Assembly (NCBI RefSeq): GCF_000024205.1
Contig: NC_013216.1
Coordinates: 2,356,001 to 2,420,000 of the forward strand
From: Desulfofarcimen acetoxidans DSM 771
GTDB taxonomy: Bacteria > Bacillota > Desulfotomaculia > Desulfotomaculales > Desulfofarciminaceae
Length of the DNA: 64,000 bases
Direction: 5' to 3'
Part shown: one piece after another, positions 54,985-63,769 of the stretch
How positions within the stretch are numbered: the stretch's first letter is position 1
Layout of the letters: every line of letters begins with the position of its first letter
Translations under genes and position numbers: made by a program
Notes under the pieces: generated by a model
Told to the model about the DNA's origin: nothing
What the model saw: the letters and a program-made list of their open reading frames with translations, nothing else
Database searches by the model: none

Positions 54985-55149
54985 TTTATAACGATATTTA
55001 TTATTTCGGTTCTATATAGTTGTTCTAAAATAGGTTGTAAGTCCATGACGATCCCTCACTAATATTGTAAGTATTCAGTGAACCGGCTATAAAAATCAAA
55101 AATCGCAAATCAAAAAACTGAGTAATATATTGGGTAAGTCGTATTGGAC

Positions 55150-55188
55150 AAAAAAAGACCACCTCTTATTTATAGAAGTGGCCTTTAA
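55150..55188 (-). terminator. Rho-independent terminator
   Basis: Stem AAAGACCACCTCT with AGAAGTGGCCTTT, just after the stop of the DUF4338 gene. Confidence 0.7.
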
Positions 55189-55216
55189 TAATAAACATTA
55201 GCTTTTCTGAAATTAT

Positions 55217-56104
55217 CTATGCATCAACCAAAATACTGCGAAAATCATTTATGAGAGGATAAAGATAAATATCTTTAACTGGCAATTTATACTCATTAAA
55301 TATATCCAGTTTACCTCTGCCTTTTGTGCAACCAACAAACATCCAATTGGCGGCTTTATAACATGTACCAATAAACCGATCCTTTTCCACAAACGTCTCC
55401 AACAATACCGGATTGTAACCGTAAACATCTTGCCAATCGCCTGGTAGTCTTTTTGCACAAAGAGAGAGAATTTTAGAAGCAAGGTTTTTGGAGTTCACCC
55501 ATGGTAAAATCAAAAATCGGGAATTATTAACGACCAGATGAAGCTTTTCCGTTCGCTGATCTTTAGACCAACCAATCCAAGTATCCCTGGGTTGTACCTT
55601 CCAGGCTGCAGCGGAAAAACCTATTGCTCCTAGATAGCCTAATGGACAAGTGATTAGATAACGGATCTGTGCTCCGGGTAAAGGCTTATAGCCTAAATAG
55701 TGATAACGCTCAATAAATTCATTCCATAAATAGGAGTCTTTTTTAGAAATAACACGCTGTATTTCTAAAGGTGTTAGTTTCCCAGCAGGCTCTATAATTG
55801 GATCTTTGGGATCGCCTTCCGGAGTTTGACGGGAAAATTTATCTCCATTACCATAGCGGTGTCTGGGTGCGGGCAATTCAATCAAACCGGATCTATATAG
55901 TTTTAATAATGCTACCCGGCAACTCATATCTTTTAAACCACCGTCCGGCTTAAACCACCCGAATACCAAACAAACCTCACGAGATATTTTTTGCCGTGAG
56001 GCTGACGGGTTATCGGTTATAAATTTTCTAATTAGCACCAGGTCATCATAACTAAAAACTCTCCCGCAGATTTTCTTGGGGAAATCCTCATCAGTAATAA
56101 TCAT
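55217..56104 (-). CDS. DruA-like DUF4338 protein
   Basis: 295 residues. The whole length fits the DUF4338 family, the DruA component of Druantia: FIERYHYLGYKPLPGAQIRY, GAIGFSAAAWKVQPRD, NNSRFLILPWVNSKNLASKI, LLETFVEKDRFIGTCYKAAN and VGCTKGRGKLD. The start ATG 56104 shares a base with the tnpC stop (TAATG), so it is translated together with the IS66-type transposase. No druB-E genes are nearby. It is therefore likely a cargo or accessory gene of the element and not a Druantia locus. The frame opens earlier, at 56125. Confidence 0.85.
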   Translation of the reverse strand: MIITDEDFPKKICGRVFSYDDLVLIRKFITDNPSASRQKISREVCLVFGWFKPDGGLKDMSCRVALLKLYRSGLIELPAPRHRYGNGDKFSRQTPEGDPKDPIIEPAGKLTPLEIQRVISKKDSYLWNEFIERYHYLGYKPLPGAQIRYLITCPLGYLGAIGFSAAAWKVQPRDTWIGWSKDQRTEKLHLVVNNSRFLILPWVNSKNLASKILSLCAKRLPGDWQDVYGYNPVLLETFVEKDRFIGTCYKAANWMFVGCTKGRGKLDIFNEYKLPVKDIYLYPLINDFRSILVDA

Positions 56105-56372
56105 TATATTGCCCTCCCCAAGCACATGGAGTACTTTTTGGCGACATTCTCAGGAATATTCCATGGGAGAAGTGTCTCCAAGTTAGTAGGCGGTTCACCG
56201 TTTTTTGCACACTCATCAAAATAATATCGTAAGTATGCTTCACCGTTTAATCCGTGCATGGCAGCCGTCTGAAATATAGACATACAAGCGGCCGCAAGGT
56301 CGCCACTCCAAAGGGAATGGGTACCGTAATAATTCTTACGTCCTAAGGCTACAGTACGTAATATACGTTCGG
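56104..56372 (-). pseudogene. tnpC: IS66 TnpC transposase, C-terminal part
   Basis: About 88 residues: VAERILRTVALGRKNYYG, THSLWSGDLAAACMSIFQTA, MHGLNGEAYLRYYFDECA and LLPWNIPENV. This completes the IS66 transposase after its interruption by RIT 2. It ends TAATG into the DUF4338 gene. Confidence 0.85.
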
Positions 56373-56402
56373 CTACTAATCCTCATATGAGAATAACGCA
56401 GT

Positions 56403-56482
56403 TTATCCTCAACATTAGAAAATCCTCAGGATTGTATGAAAGTAGCTTAAATCAAGGATATACTTATTCAATCCTGAGGATT
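56403..56482 (+). repeat. RIT 2 inverted repeat, left
   Basis: 80 bp, perfectly complementary to 60452-60531. It contains two short palindromes, AATCCTCAGGATT and AATCCTGAGGATT. Confidence 0.95.
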
Positions 56483-56485
56483 ATT

Positions 56486-57523
56486 TTATCTCAAGCCACA
56501 CAGTTTGGCCATTTCTTCTTCATTACATGATGTCCATAATGGTTCCTCGTTTGTCTGCTCTGGTATTTCTACGGATTCAATTGCTTTTCTAAGCATTTCT
56601 ATCGACGGTTTTGCATAGACTTTTGTTGTTTCAGTTGATGAATGCCCGAGGATTCTTGATACAAGCTCAAGTTCCACGCCGTTTTGATAGAGGTCGGTTG
56701 CCCTTGTCCGCCTAAACATATGCGGATATACTTTTAATGGTATCTGAAGACATTTCTCTCTTGCGCTATTTGCATATTGCTTAATAAAGCGTTCTACATT
56801 TCCGGGAGACATCCTGTCTGTAACTCCTTTAATCCTGGTAATGAATAGATATTGATCCATGTTTAAATCATTCTTATGATACACCGACAAATATTGTTTT
56901 AGATGCTCTGCTGTTTTAGGAGTTATAGCAACGATGCGTTCTTTATTCCCCTTTCCTGAAATTCTTATGTAAGGATTATCGGTTCGTAGGGAAAGGTCCT
57001 TCAGTGTAAGGCATAACAACTCATCCAATCTTACTGCGGAATCATAAAGAAGTATCATAATAACCCGGTCACGTAATCCCATTTTCGTATTTGGTGGTTG
57101 CTGCAGGATGGCAGCAAGAGCTTCTTCTGTTAATGTTTCTTTTTCCTTTTTTGGAATCTTACACTGTGGTATTTTGGAAATACTTAATGCGACTGACTGG
57201 ACTGCAATATCTCTATCGGCAGCAAACCATAGATAGGACTTTAATGCGGTAAGCCTTTGATTGCAGGTTCCAGGGCTATTGTTATTATCCTTTAGATATA
57301 TGATAAATTCCTGAATACATTTCTGATTACAGTCGGCAAATTTAAAAGCAGCAACCGATATGTGGCACTCATCATACAGATAACGCCTGAAAACTGTAAG
57401 AGAATCTTTGTATGATTTAATAGTTTTAGAGCTTCTTCCTAATTGGCGTGGAAGATATGTTTCAAGAAACTCCAATGTCATGGAAAAAAACAGTGTTCCG
57501 GTCTGTAGTCCTTTATTCTTCAT
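56486..57523 (-). CDS. RIT 2 tyrosine recombinase, third gene
   Basis: 345-residue XerC/D-like enzyme. Core-binding domain near 10-115. Active site: LLYDSAVRLDELLCL (Arg), ISGKGNKERIV (Lys), YPHMFRRTRATDLY (His, Arg), ILGHSSTETTKVYAKP (His, Tyr). Complete. It overlaps the second gene by 11 bp. Confidence 0.9.
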   Translation of the reverse strand: MKNKGLQTGTLFFSMTLEFLETYLPRQLGRSSKTIKSYKDSLTVFRRYLYDECHISVAAFKFADCNQKCIQEFIIYLKDNNNSPGTCNQRLTALKSYLWFAADRDIAVQSVALSISKIPQCKIPKKEKETLTEEALAAILQQPPNTKMGLRDRVIMILLYDSAVRLDELLCLTLKDLSLRTDNPYIRISGKGNKERIVAITPKTAEHLKQYLSVYHKNDLNMDQYLFITRIKGVTDRMSPGNVERFIKQYANSAREKCLQIPLKVYPHMFRRTRATDLYQNGVELELVSRILGHSSTETTKVYAKPSIEMLRKAIESVEIPEQTNEEPLWTSCNEEEMAKLCGLR

Positions 57524-58487
57524 AAGGAACCACCTCCGGGATCACTCTTCCTGACAGGGAGTCTTTCTTTCGAACAATCTGAAACGCCTTGTCCACCTGA
57601 TGATAATAGTAAAAGGTGCCTTCTACGCTGGAATGGCCAAGATATCTACTAAGGTAAGGCATCATAGTGTTCAGGCTGGTTCCCTCCAGCATCCATTCGT
57701 TCATCCGGTTCACAACAAAAGTATGCCTCAGTGCGTGTATGGTCGGAGCTTTGTCACAAGCATCTGCAAATGGTGTCATGTTCCAGAACTGTTTGAACTT
57801 TTTATACATGCTTGTTTTCCGTATAGGTTGTCCCTGGACTCTTCCCGGAAAAAACCATTCAGAGCCGGGCAGTAAGGATACCATCCTTTTATGGTAATTC
57901 CGGCATAGATCAGCAACGTCGTCAGCCATGTATACCAGCCGATCCTTATTACCTTTTGACTGTACGATTTTTAAAATACCATCTTCAAGATTTACATCCT
58001 TTACTTTAAGATTACAGACTTCTGCCAGCCGTAAACCACAGCAGTAATAAAGCCGGAAGATGACCTGGTACTCTATAGAAAAACGCTGCCATTTTTCTTT
58101 ATCGGGAAGATATGAATCGATTACATGATATAAGCTTTTTAATTCCTCTGTACTTAATATATGAGGAATGGTGGTAACTGTTGAAGCTGTCTGACGGGGT
58201 ATGTATGAGTTGATTCCCAGTGAATTCATATATAGAGATAATTGCCGAATGAAAGAAACCCTTTGATTACGGTAATTAATTCCCTCTGTTTCTCTTTGAA
58301 CAGCCCATTTCATTACCAGTTCCCGGGTTATAACAGTATCACGGAAGCCGTTATCGACACAAAAATCATCGAATGTTTTAAGGATATAAGCTTCATACTC
58401 ATATAGGAAACCATCAGCCCTTTTTTGACAGATCAATCCTTCGATATATGGAGCAAGGCTGCTGCGATAAACATAGGTTTTTTTCAT
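57513..58487 (-). CDS. RIT 2 tyrosine recombinase, second gene
   Basis: 324 residues. YYCCGLRLAEVCNLKVKD (Arg), QSKGNKDRLVYM (Lys), TIHALRHTFVVNRM (His, Arg), YLGHSSVEGTFYYYHQV (His, Tyr). All catalytic residues present. It overlaps the first gene by 4 bp (ATGA). Confidence 0.9.
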   Translation of the reverse strand: MKKTYVYRSSLAPYIEGLICQKRADGFLYEYEAYILKTFDDFCVDNGFRDTVITRELVMKWAVQRETEGINYRNQRVSFIRQLSLYMNSLGINSYIPRQTASTVTTIPHILSTEELKSLYHVIDSYLPDKEKWQRFSIEYQVIFRLYYCCGLRLAEVCNLKVKDVNLEDGILKIVQSKGNKDRLVYMADDVADLCRNYHKRMVSLLPGSEWFFPGRVQGQPIRKTSMYKKFKQFWNMTPFADACDKAPTIHALRHTFVVNRMNEWMLEGTSLNTMMPYLSRYLGHSSVEGTFYYYHQVDKAFQIVRKKDSLSGRVIPEVVPYEE

Positions 58488-60388
58488 GACAGCATCCCTC
58501 CCTTCACCTCAATGCCTTTCAGTGAAAGGGCACATTGCCTCATGGTATCACCATCTGTTGCCAGATATTTAAGGACGGTTGATGTGTCGCTATGACCGAG
58601 CGAATTTGCTATCGTATCAACATTAGTTTTGCTTTTAAGCATGCGCGATGCAAATGTTTTTCTGATGATATGGAAGCCATGTTTTCGTTTGTTTAACGCT
58701 TTGTTTAGAGCACGGCGACAACAGCTTGTGTTAAGTTTGCCGTAAGGAACTCTGTGGGTAATAAATACATAATCGGAAGTTACACGGGGCCTTCCGTTCA
58801 TGATATACCTGTACAGACTGTTTCCAACATCCACCGACATGGGAAGTTTTAAAAATCTGTCGGTTTTCTGCTGCTGCACAGAAATTGTGCGTTCCTTCCA
58901 TGAAATATCGGACAGTTTCATTCCTGTAATATCAGAGGCACGCAGTCCCATACGGAGTCCGATGAGAACAATGGCTGTGCTTCTTAATTCCATAGGCTTT
59001 TCTGCATTTGACCTGAAACTATAAACAGAAGCAACTTCTTCTTCCGTAAGTATCTCCACGATTTCTGTTTTTTGTGCGCATTCAGTGGTCAGAGCCAACT
59101 GAAGCGTTACTGGTAAATATCCCATGTCGGCAAGATAATCCAGAAACCGGCGTATCCTCACACTATAGGCATTTTTTGCTTCTGCTGTTGAATGAGGATC
59201 TGAAATATGGAATTCTTTTATGATTTCAGGGTTTATCATAGCACAACATGTGATATTTTTCTTGTCAAGAAATTTCAAAAATCTTAGGCACGAAGAACGG
59301 TACATACTGACTGTGGAGACGGAATTTCCTTCTTTCTTCTTCTTTGACAGAAAATCTAGAACCAGGCTGCGGCTCCATTCGGGTAGTGTGTTAATGGAAT
59401 CTTCTTTATACGAATATACGATATTTGGCTTGATATCCCCATATACCCTATATTGTTCAAAAAGTTTCATGGCACGCCTGTAAGATTTCCACTGAACAGT
59501 GTAGTTTTTAAGGCAGATACACCAGTATTCTGCTGTTTTGTATGAATAACCGAGTCCGTTTGCCTCCAGAAAGATATACAGTTCTCTCCATGCTTTGCGG
59601 AAAACTTTTCTCATCGTTTTTGAATAATTATGACGGTCAAGATTAGTATCGCCCAATTTCTTAGCAATGGAATAGTACTCAGTTGCGGGAATTTTGCCTG
59701 AAGTCTGGTCTAAGGAATATATATAAGATCTTTTTTTCACATCAGGAAGTTCATCTATGATAATTATCCTCGGTACGATAAATCGGTCCAATGAATACGT
59801 CAGTGATGCAGGTATCAAATCTTTACCGGCCAGATATTGAAGGAAATGCCGTATATTACGGTTGTATAAGTTTTTAGCCTGAACGGTACTGTGTTCACTT
59901 TGGTAATAATACCCTATAACGTTTTTGTGGTTGATATCCTCTATATTCTTTCCGCCGATGATACTGATGTAAATCAAGAATTTAGAACAGGCTACCCTGT
60001 GTTCTGCTACATAGCCTTCGCTGAATGAGTGCGAGATATTATTCAGGTAACCATCCAGCAACAGTCGGCACCACAAAGGAAGCCTGTCATAGTTACAGGA
60101 ATTTTCATATACATAGCTATCGGTGCTAATGCACCCATTTCTCATAACATCATTAAGCCGGAAAAGTGAAAGTCTGGACATTTTAAATTTAGAACGCTTC
60201 CAGCCCGGTTTATTATTGTTTAACCACTTTAGCGCTTCTTCAGGTGAATAAGAAATCTGTTTTTCTTCCAGATACTGTTTGAACGAACGATAACAATGTA
60301 AATGACCGTAAATGACAGACATTGAAAAATGATTTTCGATAAGATATTTATTTACCTTACCAACTGCATTGTTATAATCTTGATACAT
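58484..60388 (-). CDS. RIT 2 tyrosine recombinase, first gene, repeated N-domains
   Basis: 634 residues from ATG 60388, which has CGAGGAGGT upstream (the frame opens at 60502 inside the inverted repeat). The N-terminal ~430 residues contain repeated core-binding-type units; two are plain: VQAKNLYNRNIRHFLQYLAG and AEAKNAYSVRIRRFLDYLAD, each followed by a LIPASL/YLPVTL segment. Catalytic part: LRMGLRASDITGMKL (Arg), QQQKTDRFLKL (Lys), HGFHIIRKTFASRML (His, Arg), LGHSDTSTVLKYLA (His, Tyr). Confidence 0.88.
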   Translation of the reverse strand: MYQDYNNAVGKVNKYLIENHFSMSVIYGHLHCYRSFKQYLEEKQISYSPEEALKWLNNNKPGWKRSKFKMSRLSLFRLNDVMRNGCISTDSYVYENSCNYDRLPLWCRLLLDGYLNNISHSFSEGYVAEHRVACSKFLIYISIIGGKNIEDINHKNVIGYYYQSEHSTVQAKNLYNRNIRHFLQYLAGKDLIPASLTYSLDRFIVPRIIIIDELPDVKKRSYIYSLDQTSGKIPATEYYSIAKKLGDTNLDRHNYSKTMRKVFRKAWRELYIFLEANGLGYSYKTAEYWCICLKNYTVQWKSYRRAMKLFEQYRVYGDIKPNIVYSYKEDSINTLPEWSRSLVLDFLSKKKKEGNSVSTVSMYRSSCLRFLKFLDKKNITCCAMINPEIIKEFHISDPHSTAEAKNAYSVRIRRFLDYLADMGYLPVTLQLALTTECAQKTEIVEILTEEEVASVYSFRSNAEKPMELRSTAIVLIGLRMGLRASDITGMKLSDISWKERTISVQQQKTDRFLKLPMSVDVGNSLYRYIMNGRPRVTSDYVFITHRVPYGKLNTSCCRRALNKALNKRKHGFHIIRKTFASRMLKSKTNVDTIANSLGHSDTSTVLKYLATDGDTMRQCALSLKGIEVKGGMLS

Positions 60389-60451
60389 GAAAGTACCTCC
60401 TCGATATTTTGGTAATTTCAGTATCATGCAATTTGTGGTAGTGTACAATAA

Positions 60452-60531
60452 AATCCTCAGGATTGAATAAGTATATCCTTGATTTAAGCTACTTTCATAC
60501 AATCCTGAGGATTTTCTAATGTTGAGGATAA
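60452..60531 (-). repeat. RIT 2 inverted repeat, right
   Basis: Perfect complement of 56403-56482. The reading frame of the interrupted tnpC runs through it to a stop at 60484. Confidence 0.95.
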
Positions 60532-61926
60532 GGCCAAGTTGTTATCCATTGGAACATGGACATAGTGCACAAATGTGGTGAGCTCGTCCCAGTTCTTTTG
60601 AGCACTTTCCAATACCTTGCGCTGAAGGGAATGCAAGTTGGCACTTTTTAATTCATCAGTACATTTTTGTGCCATATCTTCTAAAGCAAATTCTAGCTTT
60701 AACTGAGCCCTGGCAAAGGATAAATGGTCATCTTGGGCATCCAAACGGTCATTATTTAGTTTATAAATGTATCCAATGAACTCAACCCATTCATCGGACC
60801 AGAATTTTAATGAAGGCAAGGATTTACCGACATCAATAAAATCCCTGCGAAAATGAGCCCAGCAAAGGGCTTTAATTAAGCCACCATTGAGATTGGTGAG
60901 CTTATTATAGGCGGAATAACGATCACAATTTAATATTCCATTAGCTTGCTGTCCGAAATGGGCATAAGGAACCTGACTGGAGCGGTGCTCATCCAATATA
61001 AATAGAGCAGTTTTATGGGAAACAAAAACCCACATCCACCAGTTATGACCTTTTTTATCCTCTACAGGAACATAACTCATCCAGCTGGTTTCATCTACAT
61101 GCCAGTGCTGTTCACTACGATTTATTTCTGCCAGCAAATTGTATAGTGGCAGTAAGGTTTGCAGTAATAATTTAAACCCACCGGTTAAGGTTCCTTCAGA
61201 CACTGACAATCCATGCATCAACAACATTGTATTTAAACGGTGTAACGGAATTTGGAAAAAATATTTTGCAATTAACAGATAGGCCCAAAAATTATTAGAA
61301 AACTTGCTCTTGGGTATAACCTGAGGATCTTTAGGGGCAGTAACAAATCTTTGTCCAGGGCAATTACATACCCGTACAGCCCTTTTGCGAATATGTTTTT
61401 TGCGCACAATTCTAACTTCGTAATCAATTTCATACGAATCTTCAGTAAGGCAAGTGTCTTTTAGTGGTAATCCGCAACAAGGACACAGCAACTGATCTTC
61501 CGGAATTTCGTGGAGGGCTTCCACCTCAGGAAGTTCAGGAATCTTACGACCATGACCTTTATGACCGAGTTTGCCACCGCGTTTTTTAGGCGTGATAACA
61601 GTGGTTTTTCCATTGCAAGTTATATCACAATCACCGGTAGTTTTTCTGCTATCCTCTTTTTTCGAAGTAGGTGTATCGACTCTCTCTGAAGAGGTTCCAA
61701 AAAGAGCATGATTAAGTTTGTTAATCCTGGCCGTTAGACGTTCATTCTCTTCGTTCAAACTATCAAGATATTTTTGCAGTTGCTCAATTTTACCGGTGAG
61801 ATAAATAATATCATTTTCTTTTTCCAAAACAATCTGCTGGATAAAAGAACAATCTGGAAATGAGCAAGGTGTACCACGAAGTGTAAATGTATGTGAAGTT
61901 AATTGAGAAAGCTGTAAGTTATTCAT
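60532..61926 (-). pseudogene. tnpC: IS66 TnpC transposase, N-terminal part
   Basis: About 464 residues: N-terminal coiled coil (IIYLTGKIEQLQKYLDSLNE), leucine-rich ALFGTSSERV, zinc ribbon LLCPCCGLPL, DDE core with HWHVDETSWMSY (Asp), GILNCDRYSAYNKL (Asp) and ALCWAHFRRDF, and PMDNNLA just before the break, where the Glu region would follow. The remainder lies at 56104-56372. Confidence 0.9.
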
Positions 61927-62023
61927 ATGATATATGTTACCAGAAAGATTATAACGTGTTCAGTTTTTTGGGGAAGTTTTTTATCTTTCATTTTATTTTA
62001 TAGCGGGATCACTGAATATGTAC

Positions 62024-62520
62024 CACCGCTCTTACCTTCCATTTTCTTTTCTTCCTTAACGCTGAGAATAGAATACATCATCATAAGCGATACAATTGCG
62101 TGTTCACCACCAGATAAACCGCCACGCTCGGTCACCACCCTAAGCTGTTGTTCATGGGTCTTTTTAAACCACATAACTAGCCGGCGATGGCCACTACCCT
62201 CTTCTTTATTGCGATATTCAAGTTGAACAGTGTAGTTCATAGGAACGAAAACTTCATTCAGTCTTTCGGAAATTGCCCGGACGGAACTGGTAATGATACC
62301 TTCAACCGTTCTATAGTCAGACTCAACGATATTTCTGAAAGAGGCAAGTTCCTCCTCAAGTCGTTGTTTGTAACGCATATTCTTCTCAAGCTCTAGTTTT
62401 AGAATCCGTTTAAAGCTGGTGCCCCCTTGGAAACAGGATATTCTTTTGGAAAAATCGGATTTTACTTCAATTCTTTCAAGCTTTATTACTCTATCTGCTT
62501 TTAAGAAAGTCTGAAAAACT
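62024..62520 (-). pseudogene. SMC/RecF-like ATPase, internal fragment
   Basis: About 165 residues of an ABC-type coiled-coil ATPase: coiled coil LEKNMRYKQRLEEELASFRN, then the signature RGGLSGGEHAIVSLMMMYSI. Walker B and the end are removed by the IS66 end at 62023; the N-terminal half is also missing, its frame merging into the end of the PIN gene. It could belong to a Wadjet-like, RloC-like or other defence ATPase; I cannot tell which. Confidence 0.55.
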
Positions 62521-63021
62521 AGCAGCTCCCAATTTTCTTCGCTTTGCCAACATGGAAGCCCAAATGGCATTTCCTTCATCCTCAGTTATCAATCTCTTAC
62601 TATAGGCTTCAACGAGAATATTTCCTGTAGTAATATGCTTTAATTGAAACTCCTTGACATAATCACCAATATCACGCAAATTATTACTGGCAACAATACC
62701 CCTATTTTCTTTTGCTAAAGCTATTGATGCAGCCTCTCCCTTACCAATTAATTTCTGTCCTTTACCCGGTTCAACCGTCAATCTGTAAAACATATTATAT
62801 TCTTCTGTTCCTACTACAATTTCAACTATCTTAGCTTGACCGGCGGAAACCATTGCATCAATACGACCTTTCAAATGTATTATTCCAGGGCTTAATAATT
62901 CACCATAAACTGGTCTTGGAATTACGATTCTCCCGAGATATAACTGTGCCAATAAACTCTCATTCCTAACCCATAAAAAAGCGGAAATACAATCAGTGTC
63001 GAAGAAAAGCGAATCAATCAA
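62491..63021 (-). CDS. PIN-like ribonuclease toxin candidate
   Basis: 176 residues with PIN-type acidic positions: SLFFDTDCISAFLW (first Asp), IPRPVYGELL (Glu), KGEAASIALAKENRG (Glu), ASNNLRDIGDYV (Asp). PIN proteins cut RNA and serve as VapC-like toxins. Its start overlaps the ImmA/IrrE gene end by 8 bp, so it is the last gene of a three-gene unit. Confidence 0.7.
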   Translation of the reverse strand: MIDSLFFDTDCISAFLWVRNESLLAQLYLGRIVIPRPVYGELLSPGIIHLKGRIDAMVSAGQAKIVEIVVGTEEYNMFYRLTVEPGKGQKLIGKGEAASIALAKENRGIVASNNLRDIGDYVKEFQLKHITTGNILVEAYSKRLITEDEGNAIWASMLAKRRKLGAASFSDFLKSR

Positions 63022-63769
63022 CTAATTCGCCTCCTTCACTCTCATCACCATAGACAATGTCATCACGAAAAGCATCTAATAGCCACTCTTCATATTTGCC
63101 ATTAGATATAACATCAGATTGCAAGAGATTTTCAGCTTGCTTTATATAATGACCATAAGTTCCCTTGTTTTCACTCTCTGGCGTAGGTTTATACAATGAA
63201 GTATCATAACCCAATTTTGCAGCAGTTAAGATGACATTCTTTTGCATGCCCGCTGCATCAGACTGAGACAGTTCACCTTCTTCCTGTAAGCGAAAAAGCA
63301 TTGCCTGTCTGCTAACACCAAAATACTGCTCCAATTTAATGACATCTTTAATAACTAAATTCCGTTTTGCTACGCTTTTTATCTCTTCAATTTTTTCGTA
63401 CAAAGCTGCTGGTGGCATCAGCAAATAAGATGCAAACTGATCAGCAGACTTCTCAGTTTGGTTTCCGCCCCCAATTTTACTCGGACAAATTGTTGAGATC
63501 ATATCTTCATCAAAATAAAGATGATATAACTCGTGAGCCAGCGAGAACCTCTGTCGACCAATAGACATACCTGAATTCACAGCTATTACTGTAGATGTAT
63601 TGTTTTTTAGACATGCACCACTTATTTTTTCTCCCAAAGGATACTTGACTAATGTCACATTTTCAAGCGCATACACTAAAGCAAAAATGTCAATAGGAGA
63701 AGTATTATCTTCTCCTAACTTTTTTCTGACACTGAATGCCTTATTACTTAAAGCCATCTTATCAATCAT
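63014..63769 (-). CDS. ImmA/IrrE-type metallopeptidase
   Basis: 251 residues. Zinc motif QRFSLAHELYHLYFDED (HExxH) and EKSADQFASYLLMPPAAL with the third ligand; the C-terminal part has a winged-helix-like VSRQAMLFRLQEEGEL. It overlaps the upstream XRE gene and the downstream PIN gene by 8 bp each. Expected to act as regulator or protease antitoxin in the unit. Confidence 0.88.
   Translation of the reverse strand: MIDKMALSNKAFSVRKKLGEDNTSPIDIFALVYALENVTLVKYPLGEKISGACLKNNTSTVIAVNSGMSIGRQRFSLAHELYHLYFDEDMISTICPSKIGGGNQTEKSADQFASYLLMPPAALYEKIEEIKSVAKRNLVIKDVIKLEQYFGVSRQAMLFRLQEEGELSQSDAAGMQKNVILTAAKLGYDTSLYKPTPESENKGTYGHYIKQAENLLQSDVISNGKYEEWLLDAFRDDIVYGDESEGGELVD

Larger units (their letters stand above)
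53851..55016 (+). mobile_element. IS630-family element with two reading frames, 1166 bp
   Basis: Flanked by TA (53849-53850 and 55017-55018); comparison with the intact IS1634 copy (GCTAGTTG) proves the insertion point exactly. Terminal inverted repeats start TATAGAAACGA at left and TATAGAACCGA on the complement at right. Confidence 0.92.
52716..55066 (-). pseudogene. IS1634-family element, copy 2, truncated and split
   Basis: Nearly identical to the copy at 35885-37754 (for example YRV for CRV and CKNWQ for CENWQ), but it lacks the C-terminal ~200 residues of the transposase, including the catalytic Glu, and its first ten codons (55019-55048) are cut from the rest by the IS630-family element at 53851-55016. 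The 5' end stops at the IS66 end at 55067. Confidence 0.85.
56373..60531 (-). mobile_element. RIT element 2 (three tyrosine recombinases)
   Basis: Three overlapping leftward recombinase genes between perfect 80-bp inverted repeats (56403-56482 and 60452-60531). Between the left repeat and resumed tnpC lies a roughly 30-bp segment with palindrome CTCATATGAG (56382-56391), again only on the third-gene side. No cargo. The sequence is unrelated to RIT 1 beyond family level. Confidence 0.85.
55067..62023 (-). mobile_element. IS66-type element with DUF4338 gene, split by RIT 2
   Basis: Ends GTAAGTATTCAGTGAACCGG (55067 onward) and, as complement of the right end at 62023, GTACATATTCAGTGATCCCG, both going on to GCTATAAAA: IS66-type terminal inverted repeats starting GTA. 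It carries tnpC (split), a coupled DUF4338 gene and the whole RIT 2. No 8-bp target duplication is seen because the left neighbour is a broken IS1634, pointing to later rearrangement. Confidence 0.8.

Noticed and set aside
55217-56104. A Druantia defence locus
   Set aside because: Only a DruA-like gene is present, it is coupled to an IS66-type transposase, and no large helicase gene (druE) or other component is near.
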